A DNA stretch of 64,000 bases, taken from IMG/VR virus record IMGVR_UViG_3300004369_000005, positions 1 through 64,000 of that record, one strand, 5' to 3'. Shown here piece after piece: positions 23,419 through 33,612 of the stretch. Under the pieces are notes generated by a model. The model was given only the letters and a program-made list of their open reading frames with translations, made no database searches and had not been told where the DNA came from. The position numbers and the translations under genes are program-made. The stretch comes from a virus. How positions within the stretch are numbered: position 1 is the stretch's first letter; each line of letters starts with the position of its first letter.

Positions 23419-26400
23419 TCAGAATGCAGCAACTGCTCTAATGTCTTGTATCTTAGGAATGTATGATGGGTCAACACCCTTCATAACAATCTTAATAGCA
23501 AAGGAAGAAAATTCTGGTAGATTTTCTACACTATACTTAAGATCTTGGTATGATGACTGTTTTTCAACAACGCTAGAAATACTATTGTCTGCAGTAGCAA
23601 TTTCAAAATTATCTGGTTCTCCAGATTCATTGAAGTAGAACCACTCAGAATCTCCAAAGTTCTCTTGACTAGAGGCTTTTTTGTACTTATAAAGAACTTC
23701 GATGTTGGAGATATCTGTAGTATTTGCTAGGATGTGTACGTCAATTGCAGTAGCAGGACTTGCAATATAAACTTCTTTAGTTACATACTTAGCAACAGAA
23801 GAACTGTTCTTTGTAGAATCTTCGGGAACAAAGTCAATACCATTAGTATATGATACCTTAGCAACCTCTACCAAGAACGCTTCATCCTCGGGTTGAGTAG
23901 CGTATGAGATAATATCTCCTACGCGGAAAATGTCAGGTTGTTGATCTGCAATGATATTGTTTCTGGTATATAGATTTGAGTCAACGATCTTAGCAGTATA
24001 ATTATCATTAATTGGTTTAGCGTCAACTCTTACAGTAAGTTTTCTTTCTGCTCTATTCCAGATAACAGATCTTCCAGTAATCTTATTATCGTATGTCTCA
24101 GTAATCTTAGATTCAACTGGATTTCTAGCAACAATATTGATATCCTCACCTGCTGGAGATTGAGTAGAACTATTGATAATAGGTGTTACTAGAAGAGGGA
24201 TAGATCCAACAGCACATGATCCAGAAAAATCAGTATTGTTTGTAAACTGAGTGAATTCTAGATTTTCATTTAAAACAAATCCTTGCTTAGTTCTTACTTT
24301 AATCCAAACATTATTACCTTCTACTTTAGCGACAGATCCTGTTGCCTGTGAAGTAGAACCCTTAACACTTTGGTTGTTAAAGATGCTTGGAGTCTCCTGA
24401 CCTTCTGGAGTAGTAATAGCAACAGCAAATTTGTATACTGGATAGAATTCTAGAATCTGATCTCTTCTACCGTATCTATCTTCTTGACCGCTTGCTTTTT
24501 CAATTCTGTTAGATACAGTCTTGACACTACAAGAGGAAAGATCAACAACTGGTGACAAATATGAACGATCTGAAGACAACTTCATTTTGTATGTTAATGA
24601 TCTATTGATATTATTGAGGGTTTCATTAATATCTGAAGCAATGAACTTTTGATTGTCAAAGTAATGCGGTTCGTTTAAGAAAGTTCTCTCGAAGTCGGTT
24701 TGTGAATATGAGGTATAGTTAGTCGTTGAGGAATCAACAGGAACAACATTAGTTGTTTTTACTTCAGTATCGAGTTTAGTTCCAGTTACAGTCAAGTATT
24801 GTACTTGTGGATATAGAACTTCATATTTTCTGTTAAAGGTAGCATACATGTTAGATCCACCACCAACAGCTGTCTTAGACGCAGATAGTGGAGATGTAAT
24901 AGTATAAGTATCGATACCAGAATTAGCAACTTGATATAAGTTAGTATTAAGCGCCTCAGATGTTACGCCACCAACACTGCCACTTCCTTTAAAGAAGACG
25001 TATGAATGTCCCATTCCTTCATAACCATTATCTCTATGATGTACTTTGAGAATTCTGTTATTATTTTTAAAGAGAGGTGAAGTGGCAATAGAAGATGCAG
25101 TAGCATTAGTTTCAATAGAATCTACTCCTAGTTTTTCAAATCCAAGTGACTTATTCTTGATTAGTAGTTCCGAATTTCTACTGATATCAAATTCTGCTCT
25201 GTAGAGAGTAAACTTGATGTCTTCGAAGTTATCTTCGGTCCAACTTTCAGTGTTCTGTGACTTATATACAGAACCCAAAGATGGTTGAGTGGTAATAACT
25301 GTGCTGGTAGATAGATCAGTTTCGCCTAGTCTAGACGCCCACATCATATACTCATTAGAATCAGTCTCAACAACCAAAGCATACTCAGTATCATTAGCAA
25401 GATATACTGGATAATCAAACTTAAAGTTGGTTGGAGTAGTGGATTCCGTGAGACCCACGAAATCGCTTGCTACGCCCATTCTAACTGCTGGTGTGTCAAT
25501 ATCAATCAATGTCTCTACTTCGCATCCTCCAGCGCCATTACCGATGCCTCTGATTACAACAGAAGGTGCTTCGGTATATCCAAAACCAGGAATAGAAACC
25601 TCGGTGTTGTAGATCTTACCACCAGATACATTTACTGTTGCTGTTGCAACAGATCCACCAGGAAGTTGGGGACTCTCGATAGTAAATACTGCATTGTCAT
25701 AATTTTGACCTGGATTTAGAATTCTAATCTCAGATAATTTTCCACTGTCCTTAGCGATTGTGAGAACTAGATTAGTACCACCTGTGTCGTTAGCCAAAGT
25801 TACTGATGGAATAGTAAGTTGCTCGTTTGGCAAGAATGAACGACCATTGTGATTCTCTAGGACTAGAGTATAAACTTGTTCGTTGGTGAGAGAAAAAATA
25901 CCAGTAGAAGATGGCACTAAATCAACACCGTTCTTATCAACAATTTTTAAGATTGGACCAGAAGCAGCAGAGCTGTTTCCAACAACATATTCTCCCTTTG
26001 TCACTAAAACATTACCGTTAGCATATACTTTTAGATATGTTTCTGGTGTTAGAACTTTCTCAGTTCCTGGGACAATGTTCTTGCCTGGTTTTTCAAAGTC
26101 TACATTTGTAATGTAAGTCTTAATTGGGATAGAAGAACTCTTCTTATTGAAGTATAGATCTACGCTAGTAACAAATACACCACCTTCATAGTTTTCGACT
26201 TTAAAAGTCTGTGCCAGTGGATTAGGTCTGATTGGGTTATCAGTATTGCTATCAACAAATTGAACGCCTTCATTAGACTTAAAGTACGATGGTTTTGTTG
26301 AAATAATACTGACAGGATTTTCTGGTAGAATACCTGTTGCATAATACTTAACTTCTGCATAAGTATCTACTGTAGCTTTAGGTGCATCAACACCACTCGA

Positions 26401-29400
26401 AGTAAATCTAAGTGTTAGAATTCCAGTAGTAAATCGGATTTCTTCCGATGATGCATCAAAATCTAGACCTGATATATCACCATCCCAAGTAGCATTCTTA
26501 GCAGGTGCTTTTCCACCAGGAATTAGAATAATACCGCTAGCATTGCCATTTGAATCTGTTATAATCTCACCATTAAATGCTGATAGTGAGTTACCAGCAA
26601 TACCAGTAAACTTCAGGTCAGGATTGACCCAACGGTTGATATTTCTGCCTTCTAAAAATACGTTAATTTTAGTATTTGGTTTTAGTCTTCTAATTACAAA
26701 CTTAACTTCCTGTGACTTAGCAAAGAATTGAAGTGCTGTTCCAACAGAGTTTTCGCCAACAGATTTACTTTGAACTCCCTTAGCAAGTTCATTGTTCTGT
26801 GGACTAATGTTTGAAGTACTTCCTACTGATGCTGCCTTAACTTCTGCAGTAGAACTGTTACTGTTTAGTTCTCCAAGAGAATTGATTGAAGTAAATGATG
26901 GAGCTGTTCCAACCCAGTTTACAATAAATGAATTGTATAGACTTGCGAAACTTTCTTTGACATTATCTTTTGCCAAGAAAATATTGTAGATACTAGTATT
27001 GGTATCTACAACCAATGGAGCAACTGTCTGATCGTACCATTGATCGATAGCAGGAGAAATTTCTCCATCACCAACATATTGGACGACTACAAATGGATTT
27101 GGATTAATAGTCTTAGAAGCGAAATCATTACCTAATAGCGAAAGTTGACTATAAGGAAGAGTTACGATTCCATTTGTATTTGCATATCCAGATACTACTC
27201 TTTGGTCTTCTCTGGTGTTGACTTCTACCAACTTGATAGAATCTTCTTTAGATTGTGGTCTTAGAACAGATTGTCTGCTGTCAATCGAACAAAGATAATC
27301 CTGGGATGTCAGAGCACCAACACCATGAGTTTCAAAGTTATCAACAAAGAATCCAGACTTAAATCTGTCTAGACCAATTTCATCTTTAACTTGCATGTTA
27401 AGAGCTTGTTGCTCTAGAATGCTTAGAGTGGTGTAATACTCAAGACGCTCAATACGCTTCTCTAGTTTACCGATGTCACGCATTGTGTAACGACGGTTAT
27501 CTACAGGAGTAATTCTTACATCCTTAGTTGTCTTTGTAAAAGCAGGAATGTAAAGATAGAAGAGAGGAACAGCATCTTTAACAGGATCTGGTTTTGATGG
27601 GTTGAGTGAAGAGTTTCCTTCTTTAACAATAAACTCTCCGTTCTTGTTGAGGAAGACACCATCCATACGATCCAGATATTGAATCTGACTAAACTTGAAG
27701 GTATATTCTAGGGTATTGTCTGGTGCTGGTGTAGCAGCAAATACAGAACCAACGCCAGAGAAGTTACTTCCAGTCACTTCTAGAGATGCAGTATCTTGGA
27801 AACCAGCAAGAATAGTTTGACTGTTGACCTTGGGTCTAAAGTCAATTAGGTTCTTCAATTCAACTGTACCAAGAACTGATGATTCAAATGTTGGAATCTC
27901 GTCTTCTAAAACACCTGCCTCATGTAGATATGAATCGATAGTACAGAAATCACCTTGTGAATGCTCGAAGTAATCAAATGCAATAACAATCTGACCTACA
28001 GGAGATTCTGCTCCTGGTTTTAAGTTAATTCTAGAAACATCATATAGTGTATCTCTTTGACCGTTGTCAAATGTAAATCTGCTGGTAATATCAGAACCAG
28101 AAACTAAATTGCCTGCACTATCAATTTCTGGAGGAGCAGTTGTGGTTCCCTCATAGACATAAAGTAATCTAAAAGCATCAGAGTATGACAAAATTTCTAC
28201 TGCATTACTATCATAATCCGTTCCTCTGAAAGGAATTACTCTGTCTCCAGCGGAATCTACAACAATTCTCTTTTTTCTTACAGCAGTCTTGAGTCTTGGT
28301 TTTGCATTACTGACTTCAATAGTTGCAGACAACTTAAGAATAGGAGCTGTATATGTTTGCAACTGTTCTTCTGTTAACGAAGTTGAGTTGAAATAATTTG
28401 TTGGTAGATTAAATGAAATGCTACCAGAGGTTAATCCACTAGAGGTATCTGTAGAAGATCTGATTTCTACAAGATCTGGATCAATGTATACGATATCTCC
28501 TTCCGAAACTAGGTCTGCATCATTCTTTTTAAGAACGGTTACAATATAGTTGTTTTCATTGAAAGCAGTAAATCTCTGCGTACCAAATGGTAATTGTGCT
28601 GCAAACGTAATTAGACCACCACCAGCAGAACCAGATGTTACAAAGTCTCTTCTAAAGTTATATACGATCTTTGTATCTTCTGGACTGTTTACAATCTTAG
28701 AGATTGATCTACTGCCTGTTGGGAACAATAACGTTCCTCCATTTGGATTTCCTAATTTAGGACGGAATCTTACAACGCTGGTTGCATTAACGTCACGATA
28801 TAATGTTTCGTCAATATAGATTCTAGATTTGGCAGATCCTTTTTGCTCTGTAGCATATTGAACGATTGCTCTAATTACATTGTTTTCTGAATCGGAAAAT
28901 TGAATCAAATCACCTTGCTGTAATACAGAAGATGCATTGGCACTAAAGCTAGTAGATTCTAGGAACTTTGTTCCCATCTTACCAAAGAATGTAAAGGCAG
29001 TAACATCATATAACTCACCATATGCTCTGTCATCAATCAAAACATCTGCGGTGAAAGTATTGACACCACCAGAACCATAAGTTGCACCTAGTGATTTTAC
29101 ATTGTTTGGAGTATAAGTAACGACTGTATTTTTGTGTAGTACGGTATCTAAAACACAAGGAGTCGTAATAGTTCCTACTGAAGTTGGAACTACCAAAGGT
29201 GGTTTTGTATACACGGTACTTACTGCTGATCGATCAAGAATATCGATTCTGTAGATAGATTCTCCTACCTGACCGAAAGTAATTTGAGTCTCATCAAATT
29301 CAACACCATCGATTTTTAGTTTAGGATCGGAATAACCAGCACCTCTCTCACTAACAATAAAGTGAGAAATAGTTCCTTCTGTAGCAATCTTTGTTAGAAC

Positions 29401-31605
29401 ACCATCCTCATCCTTTAGTGTTTCTCCTGGTAGGAATCTTCCTGAAATTGTTTTAACGAATAGTCTTCTTCCAAATGAATAGTTACCTGCCGCTGGTCCT
29501 TCGATGACGCCATATGCACCACTAGTCAATCCAAAAATGTATTTACCAATACCATAAGATCCATCTGCTGGTTCTGTTTCTAATGTAATTTTTGTAAAGA
29601 ACTGTGGGTCAAAATATGACATTCCAAAGATTGCATTGTATGCCTTGGATCCATTAGCAAGATTTCCCTGTGAGATAACTTTATCTAGATCGCTATTAAA
29701 TCCAGTTCCTCTGCTTTTAAGATAAAAGTTACTTGGCTTTACTGTACCAATTACAGGAGTAATAGTATCGCTATAATCAACAACTCTACCATAAGTAACA
29801 GAACCACTATCTTCCTTTTCGTCACCTAGAGCGTCTGCTTGAGTTAGGAATACTTTTCTATACTTTTCACCTGAACTCTCGTCATACTCAAGGAATGTTC
29901 TTTCCAAGTCTGCCTTGTTACCAACAACAGTAACTTCTAAATATTGAGCTGACAAATCATCAATGTTATCATTTAACGCTGGCTTGAATACCTTTGTAAA
30001 AGATACAACATCAACATAGTCAACAACGTTAGTTCCTGCTCTACTTCTTACATACCACAATTTTGCAAAGTAATTTGCACTCGATGGATTTGTAAGGTCG
30101 GATGAAACAACACCAGCAATAGGTAAATTGTCGTTGACAGTTTTGATAGTTAGAGTTTTGATCGCTCTATTTGGATCTATAAATTTACCTCTACGTTCTA
30201 GAGAAGTTCTGTAATTTCCTTCTTCTTCATTTCCATTAGTACCAACATATCCATCATTATACATTGATGACAAATAGATTGTAGGATATGCAGTTAGTTC
30301 TGATCCTTCTTGGTTTAGTGGAACACTACCGAAGACATTAGTAATAGTATAAGTTGGGAGACCTTTTGTTTTGAGTGTTACGTTATCTGTAGTAAGACTT
30401 TCTCTTGCCTTATTAACTTCAAGATACTTAGTCTCTTTATTTACAATTTCAAAACCTCTGATGTATGCTTTACCAGGACCAATACTAGCGATCATCTTTC
30501 TAGATGCCTCGGTAGATTCTAGTCCGTTGTAAAGACCAAATTCATCTACAGCGTAAATACCATTGTTTCCATCTTTCTGGATGTAGTCTCTTACATCTAC
30601 AGTAAAGTTGTCAACAACATAATCACCACTTTCATCATATGTTCTTCTTGCAAGTGTCTGCTCGATGACACTATAATCAGCAGATGTTACTTTTCTAAGA
30701 ATACTACCTTTCTTTACTGTAATTAGTTGAATAAAGTTTTTATCGGTAATAGCATCTAGAGCAAACTCTTTTAGTTTGAGAGAAATTTTTAGTCTATGAG
30801 CTCCAGGTGCTGTATAGTTTGAACTACCAATAGCATTATCATATAGAGAAGAATCTTCTTCTGGAGTAACAACTTCTTCTACAATAGTAAATCCAACTTT
30901 AGCGGATGGTTTGTCGTAATACTCATCAATAACTAGTAAATCTTCATCATTGCGGACAAAAAATCCATTGACAAAATAGATACCTTCTTCTACCTTAACA
31001 CCAGAAGCAAATCCCATAGCAGGACTGCTAACATTAACTACATCTTTAGTGTCGGGATCTTTGACTTCGATACTAGTTGGTAGAACACTACCATCTGTTC
31101 CCACAACCATTAGTGGTGTATTGACACCATCGATGACTTCCAGAGTTTCACCCTGTCTAAAAGTAGACTCAGCATTAGAGTTTCCACTGTTAATATAGTT
31201 AACATAAAGTGTATCAGCGGAAGTTTCTGTTGCTAAATTTGTTGCTAGTACGTTACCGATAACACCAGATGTTAGTCCGCGAATTTGTAGTCCCTTTAGT
31301 TGAGTAATATCATATTTTTTATATACGATATCATCACCTTCTGAGACTGCTACCTCAGATACGGAAGATAATTTTACATAATCTAACTTTGTATTAAGAC
31401 CTACCTCACCAGGAATAACTAATTCTCCCTGCTTAAATGCGTATCTACCAAAGGACTCAATCTGATTCTGAAGCAGAGATTGAATCTGGGAAAGTTCTCT
31501 ACCTTGAATAGAGTATCCAGGACGGAATAGAATTTTATAAAAATTCTTATTTGCGTCGAAGTCCTCGTAATAAGGATTTACATTAAGGTTAGTCTTTTGT
31601 GGCAT
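23419..31605 (-). CDS. Giant 2728-aa DUF4815-type baseplate/fibre protein
   Basis: The N-terminal region (MPQKTNLNVNPYYEDFDANK, FRPGYSIQGRELSQIQSLLQ, RYAFKQGELVIPG) matches the DUF4815 domain found in large tail proteins of T4-like cyanophages. The middle holds a helical segment (RRYTMRDIGKLEKRIERLEY, about 1375-1420). Further on is a domain with GFGYTEAPSVVIRG beta repeats (about 2000-2050). The C terminus returns to beta-sandwich-like sequence. It sits where T4 wedge/pin genes gp9-gp10 lie, directly after gp8, and starts a transcript from its own late promoter behind a terminator. Exact equivalence to gp9, gp10 or gp11 is not decided. Confidence 0.85.
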   Translation of the reverse strand: MPQKTNLNVNPYYEDFDANKNFYKILFRPGYSIQGRELSQIQSLLQNQIESFGRYAFKQGELVIPGEVGLNTKLDYVKLSSVSEVAVSEGDDIVYKKYDITQLKGLQIRGLTSGVIGNVLATNLATETSADTLYVNYINSGNSNAESTFRQGETLEVIDGVNTPLMVVGTDGSVLPTSIEVKDPDTKDVVNVSSPAMGFASGVKVEEGIYFVNGFFVRNDEDLLVIDEYYDKPSAKVGFTIVEEVVTPEEDSSLYDNAIGSSNYTAPGAHRLKISLKLKEFALDAITDKNFIQLITVKKGSILRKVTSADYSVIEQTLARRTYDESGDYVVDNFTVDVRDYIQKDGNNGIYAVDEFGLYNGLESTEASRKMIASIGPGKAYIRGFEIVNKETKYLEVNKARESLTTDNVTLKTKGLPTYTITNVFGSVPLNQEGSELTAYPTIYLSSMYNDGYVGTNGNEEEGNYRTSLERRGKFIDPNRAIKTLTIKTVNDNLPIAGVVSSDLTNPSSANYFAKLWYVRSRAGTNVVDYVDVVSFTKVFKPALNDNIDDLSAQYLEVTVVGNKADLERTFLEYDESSGEKYRKVFLTQADALGDEKEDSGSVTYGRVVDYSDTITPVIGTVKPSNFYLKSRGTGFNSDLDKVISQGNLANGSKAYNAIFGMSYFDPQFFTKITLETEPADGSYGIGKYIFGLTSGAYGVIEGPAAGNYSFGRRLFVKTISGRFLPGETLKDEDGVLTKIATEGTISHFIVSERGAGYSDPKLKIDGVEFDETQITFGQVGESIYRIDILDRSAVSTVYTKPPLVVPTSVGTITTPCVLDTVLHKNTVVTYTPNNVKSLGATYGSGGVNTFTADVLIDDRAYGELYDVTAFTFFGKMGTKFLESTSFSANASSVLQQGDLIQFSDSENNVIRAIVQYATEQKGSAKSRIYIDETLYRDVNATSVVRFRPKLGNPNGGTLLFPTGSRSISKIVNSPEDTKIVYNFRRDFVTSGSAGGGLITFAAQLPFGTQRFTAFNENNYIVTVLKKNDADLVSEGDIVYIDPDLVEIRSSTDTSSGLTSGSISFNLPTNYFNSTSLTEEQLQTYTAPILKLSATIEVSNAKPRLKTAVRKKRIVVDSAGDRVIPFRGTDYDSNAVEILSYSDAFRLLYVYEGTTTAPPEIDSAGNLVSGSDITSRFTFDNGQRDTLYDVSRINLKPGAESPVGQIVIAFDYFEHSQGDFCTIDSYLHEAGVLEDEIPTFESSVLGTVELKNLIDFRPKVNSQTILAGFQDTASLEVTGSNFSGVGSVFAATPAPDNTLEYTFKFSQIQYLDRMDGVFLNKNGEFIVKEGNSSLNPSKPDPVKDAVPLFYLYIPAFTKTTKDVRITPVDNRRYTMRDIGKLEKRIERLEYYTTLSILEQQALNMQVKDEIGLDRFKSGFFVDNFETHGVGALTSQDYLCSIDSRQSVLRPQSKEDSIKLVEVNTREDQRVVSGYANTNGIVTLPYSQLSLLGNDFASKTINPNPFVVVQYVGDGEISPAIDQWYDQTVAPLVVDTNTSIYNIFLAKDNVKESFASLYNSFIVNWVGTAPSFTSINSLGELNSNSSTAEVKAASVGSTSNISPQNNELAKGVQSKSVGENSVGTALQFFAKSQEVKFVIRRLKPNTKINVFLEGRNINRWVNPDLKFTGIAGNSLSAFNGEIITDSNGNASGIILIPGGKAPAKNATWDGDISGLDFDASSEEIRFTTGILTLRFTSSGVDAPKATVDTYAEVKYYATGILPENPVSIISTKPSYFKSNEGVQFVDSNTDNPIRPNPLAQTFKVENYEGGVFVTSVDLYFNKKSSSIPIKTYITNVDFEKPGKNIVPGTEKVLTPETYLKVYANGNVLVTKGEYVVGNSSAASGPILKIVDKNGVDLVPSSTGIFSLTNEQVYTLVLENHNGRSFLPNEQLTIPSVTLANDTGGTNLVLTIAKDSGKLSEIRILNPGQNYDNAVFTIESPQLPGGSVATATVNVSGGKIYNTEVSIPGFGYTEAPSVVIRGIGNGAGGCEVETLIDIDTPAVRMGVASDFVGLTESTTPTNFKFDYPVYLANDTEYALVVETDSNEYMMWASRLGETDLSTSTVITTQPSLGSVYKSQNTESWTEDNFEDIKFTLYRAEFDISRNSELLIKNKSLGFEKLGVDSIETNATASSIATSPLFKNNNRILKVHHRDNGYEGMGHSYVFFKGSGSVGGVTSEALNTNLYQVANSGIDTYTITSPLSASKTAVGGGSNMYATFNRKYEVLYPQVQYLTVTGTKLDTEVKTTNVVPVDSSTTNYTSYSQTDFERTFLNEPHYFDNQKFIASDINETLNNINRSLTYKMKLSSDRSYLSPVVDLSSCSVKTVSNRIEKASGQEDRYGRRDQILEFYPVYKFAVAITTPEGQETPSIFNNQSVKGSTSQATGSVAKVEGNNVWIKVRTKQGFVLNENLEFTQFTNNTDFSGSCAVGSIPLLVTPIINSSTQSPAGEDINIVARNPVESKITETYDNKITGRSVIWNRAERKLTVRVDAKPINDNYTAKIVDSNLYTRNNIIADQQPDIFRVGDIISYATQPEDEAFLVEVAKVSYTNGIDFVPEDSTKNSSSVAKYVTKEVYIASPATAIDVHILANTTDISNIEVLYKYKKASSQENFGDSEWFYFNESGEPDNFEIATADNSISSVVEKQSSYQDLKYSVENLPEFSSFAIKIVMKGVDPSYIPKIQDIRAVAAF

Positions 31606-31638
31606 TGTACTCCGCCAAATACTAGCATCTTGTCCCTA

Positions 31639-31649
31639 GTATTTAGTAG
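31639..31649 (-). promoter_or_regulatory. Late promoter box (TACTAAATACT)
   Basis: Exact CTAAATA between the terminator at 31653-31684 and the 2728-aa gene, about 36 nt from its ATG. Confidence 0.7.
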
Positions 31650-31652
31650 AGA

Positions 31653-31684
31653 TAAAAAAAATCCCCCGCTTTCGCGAGGGACTT
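31653..31684 (-). terminator. Rho-independent terminator after gp8
   Basis: On the minus strand TCCCTCGC-GAAA-GCGGGGGA forms an 8-bp stem (one G-U) with a stable GNRA tetraloop, followed by eight T. It ends the gp8 transcript 19 nt past the gp8 stop. Confidence 0.93.
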
Positions 31685-31702
31685 AATAATCTGATTTTTA
31701 AA

Positions 31703-33553
31703 TCAGAACTCGATAACGAGTTTGATGTCTTCAATCTGGTCTGGAGCACGAGTGATTAGACGACGGTTCTCAACGTAGATTACATCACCTGAGTTGTTTT
31801 CAATTTCAGGAGTAGCAAGACCTGCGTTGAATGTCTTACCTAGAAGTTCGGTTCCGTTAGCAAGTGTGGTCTCAACATCACCTGAAGCAGCAGATGTGTC
31901 ACCAGTGATTGCGTTAGCAGAAGATTCGAATGCTCTTACAACACCAGAATCTAGGTGAGCTTCTACAGTTTGGATGTACTTGAGAACACCTTCACCAGCG
32001 ATGTCATTACCGTTGCCATCTTTGTCAAGAGTCCAAGAAACAACTGTACCGTATGCAGTACCACCAGTTACAGTCTGCTGAATTCTTTCGTCAACGATGT
32101 AGTCAGCATCTGCACCAGTGATCTTGACTGCCTTGAGACCTGAAGCGGTGTCTGCAGTTAGGAATGCAGTTGAACCCCACTGGAGAGGATCCTTAAGAAT
32201 ACCGATTCTACGGAAGTCGTTGTCAACTGGGAAGTCGCCTGAACCCTCATCATAGGTGAGACGGATGTTAGTCATCACGCGCTTACCATTGAGTTCTACT
32301 TCGTGGTCTGAACCATGACCGCCTTGAGGAGGCATAACTGCCTTAAGTGAACCGTAAGCAGTGTTAGGTACGGTAGCAGTAGAAGATAGACCAGAGTTGG
32401 TGAATACGAAACCTTGCTTTAGGAGAATATTACCGTAGGTGTAACCTGAACCACGAGCAAACATTTCAGCAGAGGTGATTGCACCAGCAGCACTAGTGGT
32501 GAATCTTACGATAGCACCTGAACCATCACCCTGAACTTCTGTGTAGAGAGTGGCGCTTGCAGGTAGATCATCGCCAGCATCTTCGATTAGAACTACATCG
32601 AGAGCACCATCAACTGCGAGAGCTTCTACAGCAACTCTAGAAGGATTGGTTGTTTCAACGATTGGCATGAAGTCCGATGAAAGGAACTTGATAACATCAT
32701 CGGTGGGGATGGTATACATGTGCTTCCAGAGGTAGTTGCCACTTGGAGCACTCCAGATACCAGTTGAACCATCGTAGTTTGCACCATCAGTAGTTCTGGG
32801 TTGCTCTGCCTCTAGAACATCAACACCAGTTGGGCTTGAAGGAGTCTCACCATTATAGAGACACTTGAATACTTCATAGTCAGAGTTCATTACATAGAAC
32901 TTAGCGTCTGCAATCGAAGTAACAGATGATGAAGATACACCAGAGATACCTGTCTGACCGTTGCCAGATGCAGAGTAGTTAGGCTTCCACATGTCAAATC
33001 TTGGGTTGACAGAGGTGCTCCAGTTGTAGCGACGAATAACTGTTCTTGCGTGCTGAGAATCAATTTTCTTAGCAGCAATAATCTCATCATAGAGAGAAAG
33101 CTTCTCAGTCTGGTTATCCAGAGGAGCAGGAGGATTGTCCTCAGTGCCGTAACGATAAACGCCAGTTTGTGCTCCTACGCTAGTGGAGATAGTTGAACCA
33201 CCGTCTGCTGTTTCTCTGATGTCGGAACCTAAGGCAGGTGCAGAGTTAACTCCGCTTGAACCAAAAATGTCGGTAAGAAGAAGAGCGTTATCATAGATAC
33301 CTGCAATAGTGGCACGGAATGCAGTACCAGTGTAATCACCAGCGGAAGTTCCTACAAAAATTTCTCTGCCAACCGTAAAGTTGTTCTGGAGCTTCGAGTG
33401 AATCTCTAAGTATGCATACCATCCTTGTGGGCGTCCCACAAAGAAATACATTCGAGAGCCGTCGCCAGCGGGATCGGCATCACTTTCTTGAAGTGATTCT
33501 AGGAATTGACTCGCATTAAAAATGCGAAACTTATCAGAGATAATAGCAGTCAT
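31703..33553 (-). CDS. 8: Baseplate wedge protein gp8
   Basis: gp8 is a wedge component that contacts gp7, gp6 and gp10 in T4. The 616-aa product starts MTAIISDKFRIFNASQFLES and contains SRMYFFVGRPQGWY and LWKHMYTIPTDDVIKFL, which are typical of the cyanophage gp8 family; it is longer than T4 gp8 (334 aa). One GxGY-type repeat (MFARGSGYTYGNIL) is present near residue 365. It follows the giant gp7-position gene with a tandem AT-rich late promoter between them and is followed by a strong terminator. Confidence 0.85.
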   Translation of the reverse strand: MTAIISDKFRIFNASQFLESLQESDADPAGDGSRMYFFVGRPQGWYAYLEIHSKLQNNFTVGREIFVGTSAGDYTGTAFRATIAGIYDNALLLTDIFGSSGVNSAPALGSDIRETADGGSTISTSVGAQTGVYRYGTEDNPPAPLDNQTEKLSLYDEIIAAKKIDSQHARTVIRRYNWSTSVNPRFDMWKPNYSASGNGQTGISGVSSSSVTSIADAKFYVMNSDYEVFKCLYNGETPSSPTGVDVLEAEQPRTTDGANYDGSTGIWSAPSGNYLWKHMYTIPTDDVIKFLSSDFMPIVETTNPSRVAVEALAVDGALDVVLIEDAGDDLPASATLYTEVQGDGSGAIVRFTTSAAGAITSAEMFARGSGYTYGNILLKQGFVFTNSGLSSTATVPNTAYGSLKAVMPPQGGHGSDHEVELNGKRVMTNIRLTYDEGSGDFPVDNDFRRIGILKDPLQWGSTAFLTADTASGLKAVKITGADADYIVDERIQQTVTGGTAYGTVVSWTLDKDGNGNDIAGEGVLKYIQTVEAHLDSGVVRAFESSANAITGDTSAASGDVETTLANGTELLGKTFNAGLATPEIENNSGDVIYVENRRLITRAPDQIEDIKLVIEF

Positions 33554-33590
33554 GGTTGTTCTTCCGACGTTGTGATTAATTGTGCCAAAG

Positions 33591-33607
33591 TTATTTATAT
33601 TTATACG
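33591..33607 (-). promoter_or_regulatory. Late promoter (CGTATAAATATAAATAA)
   Basis: Contains TATAAATA, the exact T4 late core, directly after the stop of the 4255-aa gene and about 40 nt before gp8. Confidence 0.75.
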
Positions 33608-33612
33608 ATTAT